Shown here piece by piece: positions 8,152-15,615 of a DNA stretch of 32,603 nt. Source of the stretch: Frateuria defendens (GTDB taxonomy: Bacteria > Pseudomonadota > Gammaproteobacteria > Xanthomonadales > Rhodanobacteraceae). The stretch is from the NCBI RefSeq assembly GCF_001182895.1, contig NZ_LFQR01000074.1:1-32603 (forward strand). The letters run 5' to 3'. How positions within the stretch are numbered: position 1 is the first letter of the stretch; every line of letters begins with the position of its first letter. The translations under genes were made by a program, and so were the position numbers. The notes under the pieces are model-generated. The model had not been told where the DNA came from. It did not search any database and worked only from the letters and a program-made list of their open reading frames with translations.

Positions 8152-8898
8152 TCAGCGCGAGGAGACGTACTTTTCCCGGCGGATCTGCGCCACCGGCAGG
8201 CCGAAATCCTTCAGCGCGGCGAAAGCGGCATCGACCATGTTGGGATTGCCGCAGAGGTAGGCGATGTCGCGCTCCGTGCTGGGCGCGAGTTCCGGCAGCG
8301 TGTCCTGCACGTGGCCGGCGCGGTCGATCGGGCGCGGCACCGCGCGCGGCTGGCGGCTGAAGCAGGGATGGAAGACGAAGCCTGGGTGCGCCTTGGCGAA
8401 GGCTTCGAACTCCTCGCCGTAGAGCAGCTCGGCCTCGTTGCGCGCGCCGTAGAGCAGCACCGCCTCGCGCCCGCCCGGCGCCAGCCATTCGGCCAGCTGT
8501 GGCAGCATGGCGCGGTAGGGCGTGACGCCGGTGCCGGTGGCGATCAGGAGGTAGCGCGGGTGCGCATCGCCGCCGTGCAGGCAGAAGCGCCCATACGGGC
8601 CGCTGGCCTCCACCGTCCCGCCGTGCTGCAGGTTGGCGAGCAACTCGGTGGCGGCGCCGCCCTCGACGTAGCTCACCGCGATCTCGATGCGCCCGAGCGG
8701 CGAGCGGCCGTCGCCCACGGTACCCACCGAGTAGCTGCGCTTGGTGGGCGTGCCGTCGTCGTAATGGAAGTGGATCTGCAGGAACTGCCCGGGCACCAGC
8801 GGCAGCGGCTCGCCGTCGGTGCGCTCGAACACCATGTGGCGGACCTGCGGCGCGAGCATGCGGCTGTCGATGAGACGGAGGGTGAAGCGATCGGCCAT
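8152..8898 (-). CDS. fpr: Ferredoxin-NADP(+) reductase
   Basis: A 248-residue flavoprotein that passes electrons between NADPH and ferredoxin or flavodoxin in the cytoplasm (EC 1.18.1.2). FAD-binding RSYS at residues 54-57, the phosphate-binding GTGVTP loop at 122-127 for NADP, and CGNPNMV at 216-222 are all present and in family order. The chain ends KYVSSR, without the terminal aromatic of plant-type and E. coli-type enzymes, so it probably belongs with the other bacterial subclass. The start MADRFTLRL is chosen because upstream in-frame residues run through the intergenic promoter region and have no family match. It is divergent from an ABC transporter operon; a 7-bp inverted repeat lies between them. 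Confidence 0.85.
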   Translation of the reverse strand: MADRFTLRLIDSRMLAPQVRHMVFERTDGEPLPLVPGQFLQIHFHYDDGTPTKRSYSVGTVGDGRSPLGRIEIAVSYVEGGAATELLANLQHGGTVEASGPYGRFCLHGGDAHPRYLLIATGTGVTPYRAMLPQLAEWLAPGGREAVLLYGARNEAELLYGEEFEAFAKAHPGFVFHPCFSRQPRAVPRPIDRAGHVQDTLPELAPSTERDIAYLCGNPNMVDAAFAALKDFGLPVAQIRREKYVSSR

Positions 8899-8935
8899 GA
8901 AGTGTTCCCGGGAAACGATGCGTGCGCCCGGCAAA

Positions 8936-8960
8936 ACCGGTCGACTCCAAACAGACCGGT
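8936..8960. promoter_or_regulatory. Operator-like inverted repeat between fpr and the ABC operon
   Basis: ACCGGTC and GACCGGT are exact reverse complements separated by 11 bases, so half-site centres are 18 bases apart, close to two helical turns. The right half-site ends on the first base of a TATAAT hexamer that could be the -10 element of the ABC operon. A dimeric regulator bound here would block or modulate that promoter and could affect the divergent fpr gene. The regulator is unknown. Confidence 0.45.
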
Positions 8961-8965
8961 ATAAT
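8960..8965 (+). promoter_or_regulatory. Putative -10 element of the ABC transporter operon
   Basis: A perfect TATAAT about 29 bases before the ATPase start codon, in the only AT-rich spot of a 95-base divergent intergenic region. No good -35 hexamer lies 16-18 bases upstream, where the inverted repeat sits, so an activator may be needed. The complement reads ATTATA and could also serve fpr. Confidence 0.45.
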
Positions 8966-8993
8966 AAGGGTCTGATTCTCGCGGTACAGCCCA

Positions 8994-9950
8994 ATGTCAC
9001 CCACTCCCGCACTGGTCGTCGACGACCTCCGCAAGACCTACGGCAACGGGGTCGAGGCGCTCAAAGGCATCAGCCTGACGGTGCAGCCCGGCGACTTCTT
9101 CGCCCTGCTCGGCCCCAACGGCGCCGGCAAGTCCACCCTGATCGGCATCCTCTCCTCGCTGGTGAACTCCACCGGCGGCGACGCGCGCATCTTCGGCGTG
9201 TCGGTGAACAAGCAGCGCAACGAGGCGATGAAGCTGATCGGCCTGGTGCCGCAGGAAATCAACTTCAACGTGTTCGAGAAGCCCTTCGACATCTGCGTGA
9301 ACGAGGCGGGCTTCTACGGCATCCCGCGCCGCGTCGCGATGGAGCGCGCGGAGAAGTACCTCAAGGAGCTGCGCCTGTGGGACAAGGCGCACATGCAGGC
9401 GCGCACGCTCTCCGGCGGCATGAAGCGGCGCCTGATGATCGCCCGTGCGATGATGAACGAGCCGAAGCTGCTGATCCTCGACGAGCCCACCGCGGGCGTG
9501 GACATCGAGATCCGCCGCTCGATGTGGCAGTTCGTCAGCGGCATCAACGCCGCCGGCACCACGGTGATCCTCACCACGCATTACCTGGAGGAAGCCGAGC
9601 AGCTGTGCCGCAACATCGCGATCATCGACCACGGCACCATCGTGGAGAACACCAGCATGAAGCAGCTGCTGGCCAAGCTCGACGTGGAGACCTTCGTGTT
9701 CGACGTGACCGAGGTGCCGGGCGAGCTGCCCGCGCCGCCCGGCATCGCCCTGCGCCGCATCGACGAGCGCACGCTGGAGGCGGAGGTCTCGCGTGGGCAC
9801 GCGCTCAACACGCTGTTCACCGCGCTCTCCGCGCACGACATCACGGTGGCCTCGATGCGCAACAAGACCAACCGGCTGGAGGAACTGTTCGTGCGACTGG
9901 TGGAGAACGGCCGCAACGGCAAGGCCGCGGCGCAGGAGAAGGCCGCATGA
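8994..9950 (+). CDS. yadG: ABC transporter ATP-binding protein (YadG type)
   Basis: A 318-residue cytoplasmic ATPase of an ABC-2 type exporter. Walker A GPNGAGKST (residues 40-48), signature LSGGMKRR (139-146), Walker B LLILDEPTAGVD with catalytic Glu164, and switch histidine in TTHYLEEAEQL are all intact. The C-terminal ~90 residues form the extra domain found in drug/polysaccharide-export ATPases of this type. The stop overlaps the next gene's start in ATGA, so the permease is translationally coupled. The YadG/YadH pair is widely conserved but its substrate is not well defined; I infer export and do not name a substrate. Confidence 0.85.
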   Translation: MSPTPALVVDDLRKTYGNGVEALKGISLTVQPGDFFALLGPNGAGKSTLIGILSSLVNSTGGDARIFGVSVNKQRNEAMKLIGLVPQEINFNVFEKPFDICVNEAGFYGIPRRVAMERAEKYLKELRLWDKAHMQARTLSGGMKRRLMIARAMMNEPKLLILDEPTAGVDIEIRRSMWQFVSGINAAGTTVILTTHYLEEAEQLCRNIAIIDHGTIVENTSMKQLLAKLDVETFVFDVTEVPGELPAPPGIALRRIDERTLEAEVSRGHALNTLFTALSAHDITVASMRNKTNRLEELFVRLVENGRNGKAAAQEKAA

Positions 9951-10720
9951 GCGCCGCCGAGAACGCCGTCGCGCTGGGCACCATCGTCCGGCGCGAGCTG
10001 GTGCGCATCCTGCGCATCTGGTCGCAGACCCTGCTGCCACCGGCGATCACGATGACGCTGTACTTCGTGATCTTCGGCAAGCTGATCGGCAGCCGCATCG
10101 GCCAGATGCACGGCTTCACCTACATGCAGTACATCGTGCCGGGCCTGGTGATGATGAGCATCATCACCAACAGCTACGGCAACATCTCCAGTTCCTTCTT
10201 CGGCGCCAAGTTCAGCCGCGCGGTGGAGGAGATGCTGGTGTCGCCGATGCCCAACTGGGTGATGCTGCTCGGCTACGTGCTGGGCGCGGTGGCGCGCGGC
10301 GTGATCGTGGGCGCGGTGGTGCTGCTGATCGCGCTCCTCTTCACTTCACTGCACGTGGCGCACCCGCTGATCACCATCGCCTCGGTGGTGCTGGGCGCGG
10401 CGGTGTTCTCGCTGGCCGGCTTCGTCAATGCGGTGTTCGCCAAGAAGTTCGACGACATCGCGCTGGTGCCCACCTTCGTGCTCACCCCACTCACCTACCT
10501 GGGCGGCGTGTTCTATTCGGTGGACCTGCTCGGCGAGCCGTGGCGCAGCCTCACCCTGATCAACCCCATCCTCTACATGGTCAACGCCTTCCGCTTCGGC
10601 GTGCTCGGCGTCAGCGACGTCGGCGTGGGCACCGCCTTCGTGGTGATGCTGGCGTTCGTGGCGGGGTTGTCGGCGGTGGCGCTGCACCTGCTCAAGCGCG
10701 GCACCGGCCTGCGCTCCTGA
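9947..10720 (+). CDS. yadH: ABC-2 type transporter permease (YadH type)
   Basis: A 257-residue integral membrane protein with about six hydrophobic helices; recognisable segments include LLPPAITMTLYFVIFGKLIGS, the family-typical GFTYMQYIVPGLVMMSIITN and PTFVLTPLTYLGGVFYSVD. This is the single-domain ABC-2 permease architecture, expected to dimerise and pair with two copies of the upstream ATPase. The ATG overlaps the ATPase stop by four bases (ATGA). It is the last gene of a two-gene operon; a GC-rich hairpin follows 21 bases after its stop. Confidence 0.85.
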   Translation: MSAAENAVALGTIVRRELVRILRIWSQTLLPPAITMTLYFVIFGKLIGSRIGQMHGFTYMQYIVPGLVMMSIITNSYGNISSSFFGAKFSRAVEEMLVSPMPNWVMLLGYVLGAVARGVIVGAVVLLIALLFTSLHVAHPLITIASVVLGAAVFSLAGFVNAVFAKKFDDIALVPTFVLTPLTYLGGVFYSVDLLGEPWRSLTLINPILYMVNAFRFGVLGVSDVGVGTAFVVMLAFVAGLSAVALHLLKRGTGLRS

Positions 10721-10741
10721 TTCCCTCCCTTCCGGCGAAAC

Positions 10742-10759
10742 GGCCGCCGCCCGGCGGCC
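10742..10759 (+). terminator. Possible terminator after the ABC operon
   Basis: GGCCGCC and GGCGGCC form a perfect 7-bp stem with a four-base loop shortly after the permease stop. No T-run follows (CTCTTCGCCCC), so this is either a weak or Rho-assisted terminator, or only a stable 3' hairpin. Confidence 0.35.
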
Positions 10760-11035
10760 CTCTTCGCCCCGCCGGCAGCGCCCGGCTCTTCCTCCGCGGC
10801 ACCTCGAGAGCCACGTTTTTCCCGTCCCCGGACGGCCGATTCCGGTTGCATCGCAACAGAACGGCCGGGCCGGCCGCCCGCCCTTCCCATGCTCATGCCC
10901 CATGGAAGCCGGGCATTTTGCGGCGGATCGGCGGGTGCGCATGCTGAACCGATCCACTCGGCTTGCCGCCGATGCGAGGCTGTGCGCGGCCTGACGCCAA
11001 GGGTGCGAAAAAGTGCCGCATTTGCGTTAATATTT

Positions 11036-11051
11036 TGCGATGTGTTTCGCA
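11036..11051. promoter_or_regulatory. Inverted repeat in the AT-rich part of the long region before oprB
   Basis: TGCGA-N6-TCGCA, within TTTTGCGATGTGTTTCGCA, lies in the one clearly AT-rich patch of the 688-base gene-free stretch 10721-11408. The patch (TTTGCGTTAATATTTTGCG) could hold the oprB promoter, which would give a leader of more than 300 bases, but no consensus -35/-10 pair is convincing. I see no small gene, RNA gene or other element in the stretch. Confidence 0.25.
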
Positions 11052-11408
11052 TGACCCTGACCGAGCCATGCGGCGTTGCAGCGTTTTTCGAGCGATCCAA
11101 AAGCGTAAGATGCGCGCTGCCGTGCCGGCGTCGGAGGCCGTTCGCACCGAGGTTCCATAGGGGAACCGGGTGGGCTCTCGCCACGATCCGCCGCCGTCGC
11201 AGGCACATGTCCGGCCACTCCTGTCCGCAGGTTGGTGCGCCGGGCACGGTAACCCGGTGCGCAATCCCTCATGGGTCCTGCCTGGCTGCCATCCGCTCGC
11301 CAGGGCCATGCCGTGCGCAGGCCGGGAATCGCCGTCCGGAAGTTCGTGCTCCGGGCCCAATGCTCCGCTTACCGAATCACCAAGAACACGTCATCAGGGA
11401 GTTACGTG

Positions 11409-12725
11409 ATGAACAAGAACTTGAAACGTCGTCCGCTCGCAGCCTGCGGCCTGGCCGCCCTGCTCGGCCTGGCGGCGGCGCCGCACGCCCGTGCCGACGT
11501 GGACAGCAGCCCCTACCTGTTCGGCGACTGGAACGGTGCGCGCACCCGCCTGGCCGACAAGGGCATCACCTTCGACTTCGGCTACGGCTTCGAAGCCGCC
11601 CACAACTTCACCGGCGGCACCAGGCACCTCACCCGCTACACCGACCAGTGGAAGTTCGGCTCCACCCTGGACCTGGAGAAGCTCTGGGGCTGGAACGGCG
11701 CCTCCTTCCAGATCATGATCACCGACCGCAACGGCCGTAACCTGGGCGCCGACGCCAACATCGGCAACAACCAGCTGATCCAGGAGGTCTACGGCCGCGG
11801 CCAGACCTGGCACCTCACCGTCTTCGCCCTCGACCAGAAGTTCTTCGACGGCAAACTGCTGTGGCGCCTAGGCCGGCTGCCGGTGGGCAGCGACACCGAC
11901 GCCTTCACCTGCGACTTCCAGAACCTCACCTTCTGCGGCTCGCAGCCGGGCAACCTGGTGGGCGACTACTGGGTGAACTGGCCGACCAGCCAGTGGGCCA
12001 CCGTGCTCAAGCTCAACACCACCGACCAGACCTACGTGCAGCTGGCGGCCTACCAGGTCAACCCCAAGTACATCGACGACAGCTGGGCGCGCAAGAACGG
12101 CTGGAAACTCAACAACCCGGGCGGCACCAAGGGCTGGCTGATCCCGCTCGAATTCGGCTGGAAGCCGAGCGCCGGCGGCCTGCCGGGCGACTACAAGTTC
12201 GGCGTCTGGTACAACACCGCCCAGGGCGAGGATCTGTACTACGACATCAACCACGACCCGCGCGCGCTGACCGGCCTGCCGGCGCTCAAGCGCGATTCGC
12301 GCTACGGCGCCTACGTGAGCTTCCAGCAGCAGGTGAGCGGCGACGCCGGCGGCAAGGGCACCTCGGTGTTCTTCAACGCCACCCAGGCCGACCGCAACAC
12401 CTCCGCCTCGGACCGCCAGATCGCGATGGGTTTCGAGTACAAGGGCCCGTTCGACCGCATGCGCGACTTCGTCGGCTTCGCGGTGGGCGCCACCCACGCC
12501 AACACCCGCCTGGCGGACTACCAGCGCCAGTACAACACGCTGAACCCCGCCACCCCGGGCCTGGTGAAGGATGGCTACGAGTACGTCAGCGAACTGTTCT
12601 ACAACTGGTCGCCGATCCCCTCGATCAACCTGCGCCCGAACCTGCAGTACATCCTGCATCCGGGCGGCACCAGCCAGAACAGCAACGCCTTCGTGCTGGG
12701 CCTGAAGACCAGCGTCGCGTTCTGA
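11409..12725 (+). CDS. oprB: Carbohydrate-selective porin, OprB family
   Basis: A 438-residue outer-membrane beta-barrel. A signal peptide (MNKNLKRRPLAACGLAALLG... ending AAPHARA) is followed by the OprB opening SPYLFGDWNGARTRLADKG and, later, the aromatic-rich strand pattern ending in SVAF with a terminal Phe, as the BAM machinery expects. The paired Cys in FTCDFQNLTFCGS are a known feature of the family. OprB porins pass glucose and other sugars. The ATG at 11409 has GGGAG eight bases upstream; an earlier in-frame ATG would add 46 residues before the signal peptide. Monocistronic: a long upstream gap, and a strong terminator after the stop. Confidence 0.85.
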   Translation: MNKNLKRRPLAACGLAALLGLAAAPHARADVDSSPYLFGDWNGARTRLADKGITFDFGYGFEAAHNFTGGTRHLTRYTDQWKFGSTLDLEKLWGWNGASFQIMITDRNGRNLGADANIGNNQLIQEVYGRGQTWHLTVFALDQKFFDGKLLWRLGRLPVGSDTDAFTCDFQNLTFCGSQPGNLVGDYWVNWPTSQWATVLKLNTTDQTYVQLAAYQVNPKYIDDSWARKNGWKLNNPGGTKGWLIPLEFGWKPSAGGLPGDYKFGVWYNTAQGEDLYYDINHDPRALTGLPALKRDSRYGAYVSFQQQVSGDAGGKGTSVFFNATQADRNTSASDRQIAMGFEYKGPFDRMRDFVGFAVGATHANTRLADYQRQYNTLNPATPGLVKDGYEYVSELFYNWSPIPSINLRPNLQYILHPGGTSQNSNAFVLGLKTSVAF

Positions 12726-12747
12726 GCGAAGCCTCACCGCCCCACCC

Positions 12748-12779
12748 GAACCCCGGCCTTGCGCCGGGGTTCTTTTTTT
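12748..12779 (+). terminator. Intrinsic terminator of oprB
   Basis: A perfect 10-bp stem (GAACCCCGGC / GCCGGGGTTC) with a five-base loop, directly followed by seven T. It begins 22 bases after the oprB stop. The facing gene ends at 12832, and on that strand no T-run follows the hairpin, so the terminator acts on oprB. Confidence 0.92.
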
Positions 12780-12831
12780 GCGCGCCCTGCCTGCCGGGCA
12801 AGCGCACGGCCGGCGCCCATGCGGCGGCCGC

Positions 12832-15522
12832 TCAATCGCGCTGGAACGGCACCACTTCGGGCACGTGCAGCGCATAGCCCTGGGCGAGGTCCACGCCGAG
12901 GTCGATCAGCGCCTGCATGATCGCCTCGCTGGTCACCCACTCGGCCACCACCTGCAGGCCGAGGCGGTGGCCGATGTCCACCACCGCGCGCACCATCGCG
13001 CGGCTCACCTCGTCGGTGAGCAGGTCGCGGATGAAGCTGCCGTCGATCTTGATGATGTCCACCGGCAGGTTCTTGAGGTAGCCGAAGGAGGACATGCCGG
13101 CGCCGAAGTCGTCCAGCGCGATGCGGCAGCCGGCCTCGCGCAGGCGCTGCATGAAGCGCGCGACCTGCGAGAGGTGGCGCACCGCCACCGTCTCGGTGAT
13201 CTCGAAGCACACCCGCGAGGGCGGCACGCGGTGGCGCTCGAGCAGGGCGATGATGTGGCCGGCCAGCGCGTCGTCCTCCACGCTGGCGCCGGAGAGGTTG
13301 ATCGCCACCATCGCCAGCTCCCCGCCCGCCGGGTGCAGGTGGTCGAAATGGGCCAGCGCCGTCTCGATCACCCAGCGGTCGAGCGCCGGCATCAGGCCGT
13401 AGCGCTCGGCGGCCGGGATGAAGGCACCCGGCACCACCAGTCGCCCGGCCTCGTCGCGGAAGCGCAGCAGCAGTTCGATGCGCGCGCCCTCGCCGGGCGA
13501 GGCGGTGAGCGGGCGCACCTCCTGGTAGGTGAGCAGCAGGCGGTGTTCCGCCGCCGCCCAGCGCAGGCGGTTGGCCCACTCCATCTCGCTGCGCCGGCGC
13601 ACCGTCTCGCCGTCCTGCTCGTTGTAGAAGTGCACGCGGTTGCGGCCCAGCTCCTTGGCGAGGTAGCAGGCGGTGTCGGCCTGCGCGAACAGGTCCTTCA
13701 GCGACACGTCGGGCCGCTCGATCATCACCCCGCCGATGCTGGCGCTGATGGTGTAGCTGCGCCGCTCCCACAGGAAGGTGTAGCCGTCGATGCGCTGGCG
13801 CAGGCGCTCGGCGAGCTGCTCGGCCTCGGCGCGGTCGTGCACCGGCGCGGCCAGCACGCCGAACTCGTCGCCGCCCAGGCGCGCCAGCACGTCGCCGGGC
13901 AGGAGGTGGCGGCGCAGCAGCGCGGCGAGCTGTGCCAGCAGCTGGTCGCCGGCGACGTGGCCGGAGAGGTCGTTGATCAGCTTGAACTGGTCGAGGTCGA
14001 TGTAGAGCAGCACGCCGAGCTGCCCCTCGCCCGCGGCGGCCGCCCGCGCGCGCTCCACGCGGCGCTCGAACTCGCGCCGGTTGTAGAGATCGGTGAGGTT
14101 GTCGTGGCTGGCCTCGTAGCCGAGCAGGTCGGTGAGCGCGCGCTGCTGGGTGATGTCGGTGGCCACCACCACCAGCTGGTGGCGGCCGTCCAGCTCCACC
14201 GGCGCCACCGACACGCTGGCCCAGAAGCGCTGGTCGCGGCCGTTGTGCAGGATCGCCTCCAGGTTGTTCCAGGCCGTGGTGTCCCGGTCGCGCAGGCTGG
14301 CGCGCTGCTCGGCGTCCTCGAACAGGTCGGGCAGCGCGAGTTCGCCCAGCGATGCGCCGAGCCGTGCGCGCGCGGCCTGGTTGGCGTAGGTGATGCGCCC
14401 ACCCTCGGCGTCGGCGAGCAGCACCAGCGCCGGCAGCAGTTCGTTCAACGCCCGGAAGCGCTTCACGCTCTCGCGGTAGCGCTGGCTCATGCGCCAGCCC
14501 AGCCGCAGCGCGCGGTGGCGCGTGCCCACCAGCGACCACACCAGGAGGCCGAACAGCAGGCTGGCCAGCGCGCCGGCCGGCAGCATCGAGCGGGTCCACG
14601 GCAGCGGCGGCGGGCGCGGGTCGAACGGCGTCATCTCCAGCAGCCACACGCGCCCGCCGTAGGTGAGGCGGTAGACGAAGCTCGGCCACTCGGCCACGGT
14701 GGCGCCCACGGCCGCCGGCAGGCTGAAGAGCCGCAGCGGATGGCCGCCGTTCAAGTCGCTGATGCGCACGCTCAGGGCGTGCACCACTTCGGCCGGCAGC
14801 GCGCTGCGGATGAGATCCGCGGCCCGGAACGACACCCCGATGGAACCGCGGATGCGCGCGCGCCGCTCGGCCAGCGTGGGCGGCGGCGCGCCCGGCGCGT
14901 ACACCGGCAGGCGGATGATGATGCCCTCCTCGCGCGGGTCGGGGGCGGCCGACTGCACCAGGCGGAACGGCGCGGACAGGGCCGGCTGGTCGGTGTCGCG
15001 CGAGACCTGCAAGGCGTCGAAGTTGGGCCCCTGCGTAGTCACGTCGAGCCCGAGCAGCGGCTCGTTGCCTTGCAGCGGCCGCACCCGCTCGGTGATGTAG
15101 TGCTCGCCGTCCTGGCGCAGCTCGCGCCGCGCATAGGCCAGCGCGAGCAGGCTCGGGAACAGCTCCTGCGGCCGCAGGTTGAGGTAGAGGTGGTCGAACT
15201 CGTCCGCGTCCACCTCGTTCGAGGCCAGGAACAGCGTCTGCACCGAGCGCACCAGGAGTTCGGAGGCATGCAGCCGCCCGCTCAGCGACTCGTAGCCCTT
15301 GTCGGCGAGCACACGCAGGCCCTGCGCGTGCTCGACCGCCTGCCGCCGGTATTGCAGGTAGTGCAGGCCCAGGGTGAAGGCCAGCGCGCACAGCGCCGCC
15401 AGCATGCCCCACAGGTAACCGGGCATGCGCCCGGGCTCGGCCGGGTGGATGCCTTCGTCGGCGGCCGCGGCGGTATCGCGGGGTGCTGGGGACCGTCCCA
15501 AAGAATCCCTGATCGACCTCAC
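12832..15522 (-). CDS. Membrane CHASE-PAS-GGDEF-EAL cyclic-di-GMP protein
   Basis: An 896-residue sensor that makes and/or breaks cyclic-di-GMP. Order: helix at 35-57; periplasmic CHASE-like sensor at ~65-300; second helix at ~312-334; PAS domain at ~355-465; GGDEF domain with intact GGDEF at 550-554; EAL domain at ~650-890. No RxxD inhibitory site lies just before GGDEF, where LPGD stands instead. In the EAL domain the signature reads ELL (683-685), but the metal/catalytic set remains: Glu683, Asn742, Glu774, Asp804/805 (DDFG), Lys825, Glu861 and Gln881. VAEWVTS replaces the usual VAEGVE(T). Phosphodiesterase activity is therefore plausible but not certain. The start is GTG with AGGG six bases upstream. 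It lies 93 bases after hrpB on the same strand. Confidence 0.88.
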   Translation of the reverse strand: MRSIRDSLGRSPAPRDTAAAADEGIHPAEPGRMPGYLWGMLAALCALAFTLGLHYLQYRRQAVEHAQGLRVLADKGYESLSGRLHASELLVRSVQTLFLASNEVDADEFDHLYLNLRPQELFPSLLALAYARRELRQDGEHYITERVRPLQGNEPLLGLDVTTQGPNFDALQVSRDTDQPALSAPFRLVQSAAPDPREEGIIIRLPVYAPGAPPPTLAERRARIRGSIGVSFRAADLIRSALPAEVVHALSVRISDLNGGHPLRLFSLPAAVGATVAEWPSFVYRLTYGGRVWLLEMTPFDPRPPPLPWTRSMLPAGALASLLFGLLVWSLVGTRHRALRLGWRMSQRYRESVKRFRALNELLPALVLLADAEGGRITYANQAARARLGASLGELALPDLFEDAEQRASLRDRDTTAWNNLEAILHNGRDQRFWASVSVAPVELDGRHQLVVVATDITQQRALTDLLGYEASHDNLTDLYNRREFERRVERARAAAAGEGQLGVLLYIDLDQFKLINDLSGHVAGDQLLAQLAALLRRHLLPGDVLARLGGDEFGVLAAPVHDRAEAEQLAERLRQRIDGYTFLWERRSYTISASIGGVMIERPDVSLKDLFAQADTACYLAKELGRNRVHFYNEQDGETVRRRSEMEWANRLRWAAAEHRLLLTYQEVRPLTASPGEGARIELLLRFRDEAGRLVVPGAFIPAAERYGLMPALDRWVIETALAHFDHLHPAGGELAMVAINLSGASVEDDALAGHIIALLERHRVPPSRVCFEITETVAVRHLSQVARFMQRLREAGCRIALDDFGAGMSSFGYLKNLPVDIIKIDGSFIRDLLTDEVSRAMVRAVVDIGHRLGLQVVAEWVTSEAIMQALIDLGVDLAQGYALHVPEVVPFQRD

Positions 15523-15615
15523 GATGGACCCTGTGGCGTCTCGATGCCAAGGATGTTACACCGGCTTCGCGGCCATGCCAGCCAACGTTGGGCACACCCC
15601 GACCGGATTAGCGCA

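Noticed and set aside
8819-9946. Extended in-frame start for the ABC permease, giving 633 residues
   Set aside because: The extra part is the wrong frame of the ATPase gene. The permease starts at the ATGA overlap at 9947.
11271-11408. A 46-residue N-terminal extension of the OprB porin
   Set aside because: It would bury the signal peptide. A good ribosome site precedes the ATG at 11409.
12734-15595. A 953-codon minus frame overlapping the GGDEF-EAL gene
   Set aside because: It is the alternative frame of a gene with clear CHASE, PAS, GGDEF and EAL motifs; its product is low-complexity Arg/Ala/Pro.
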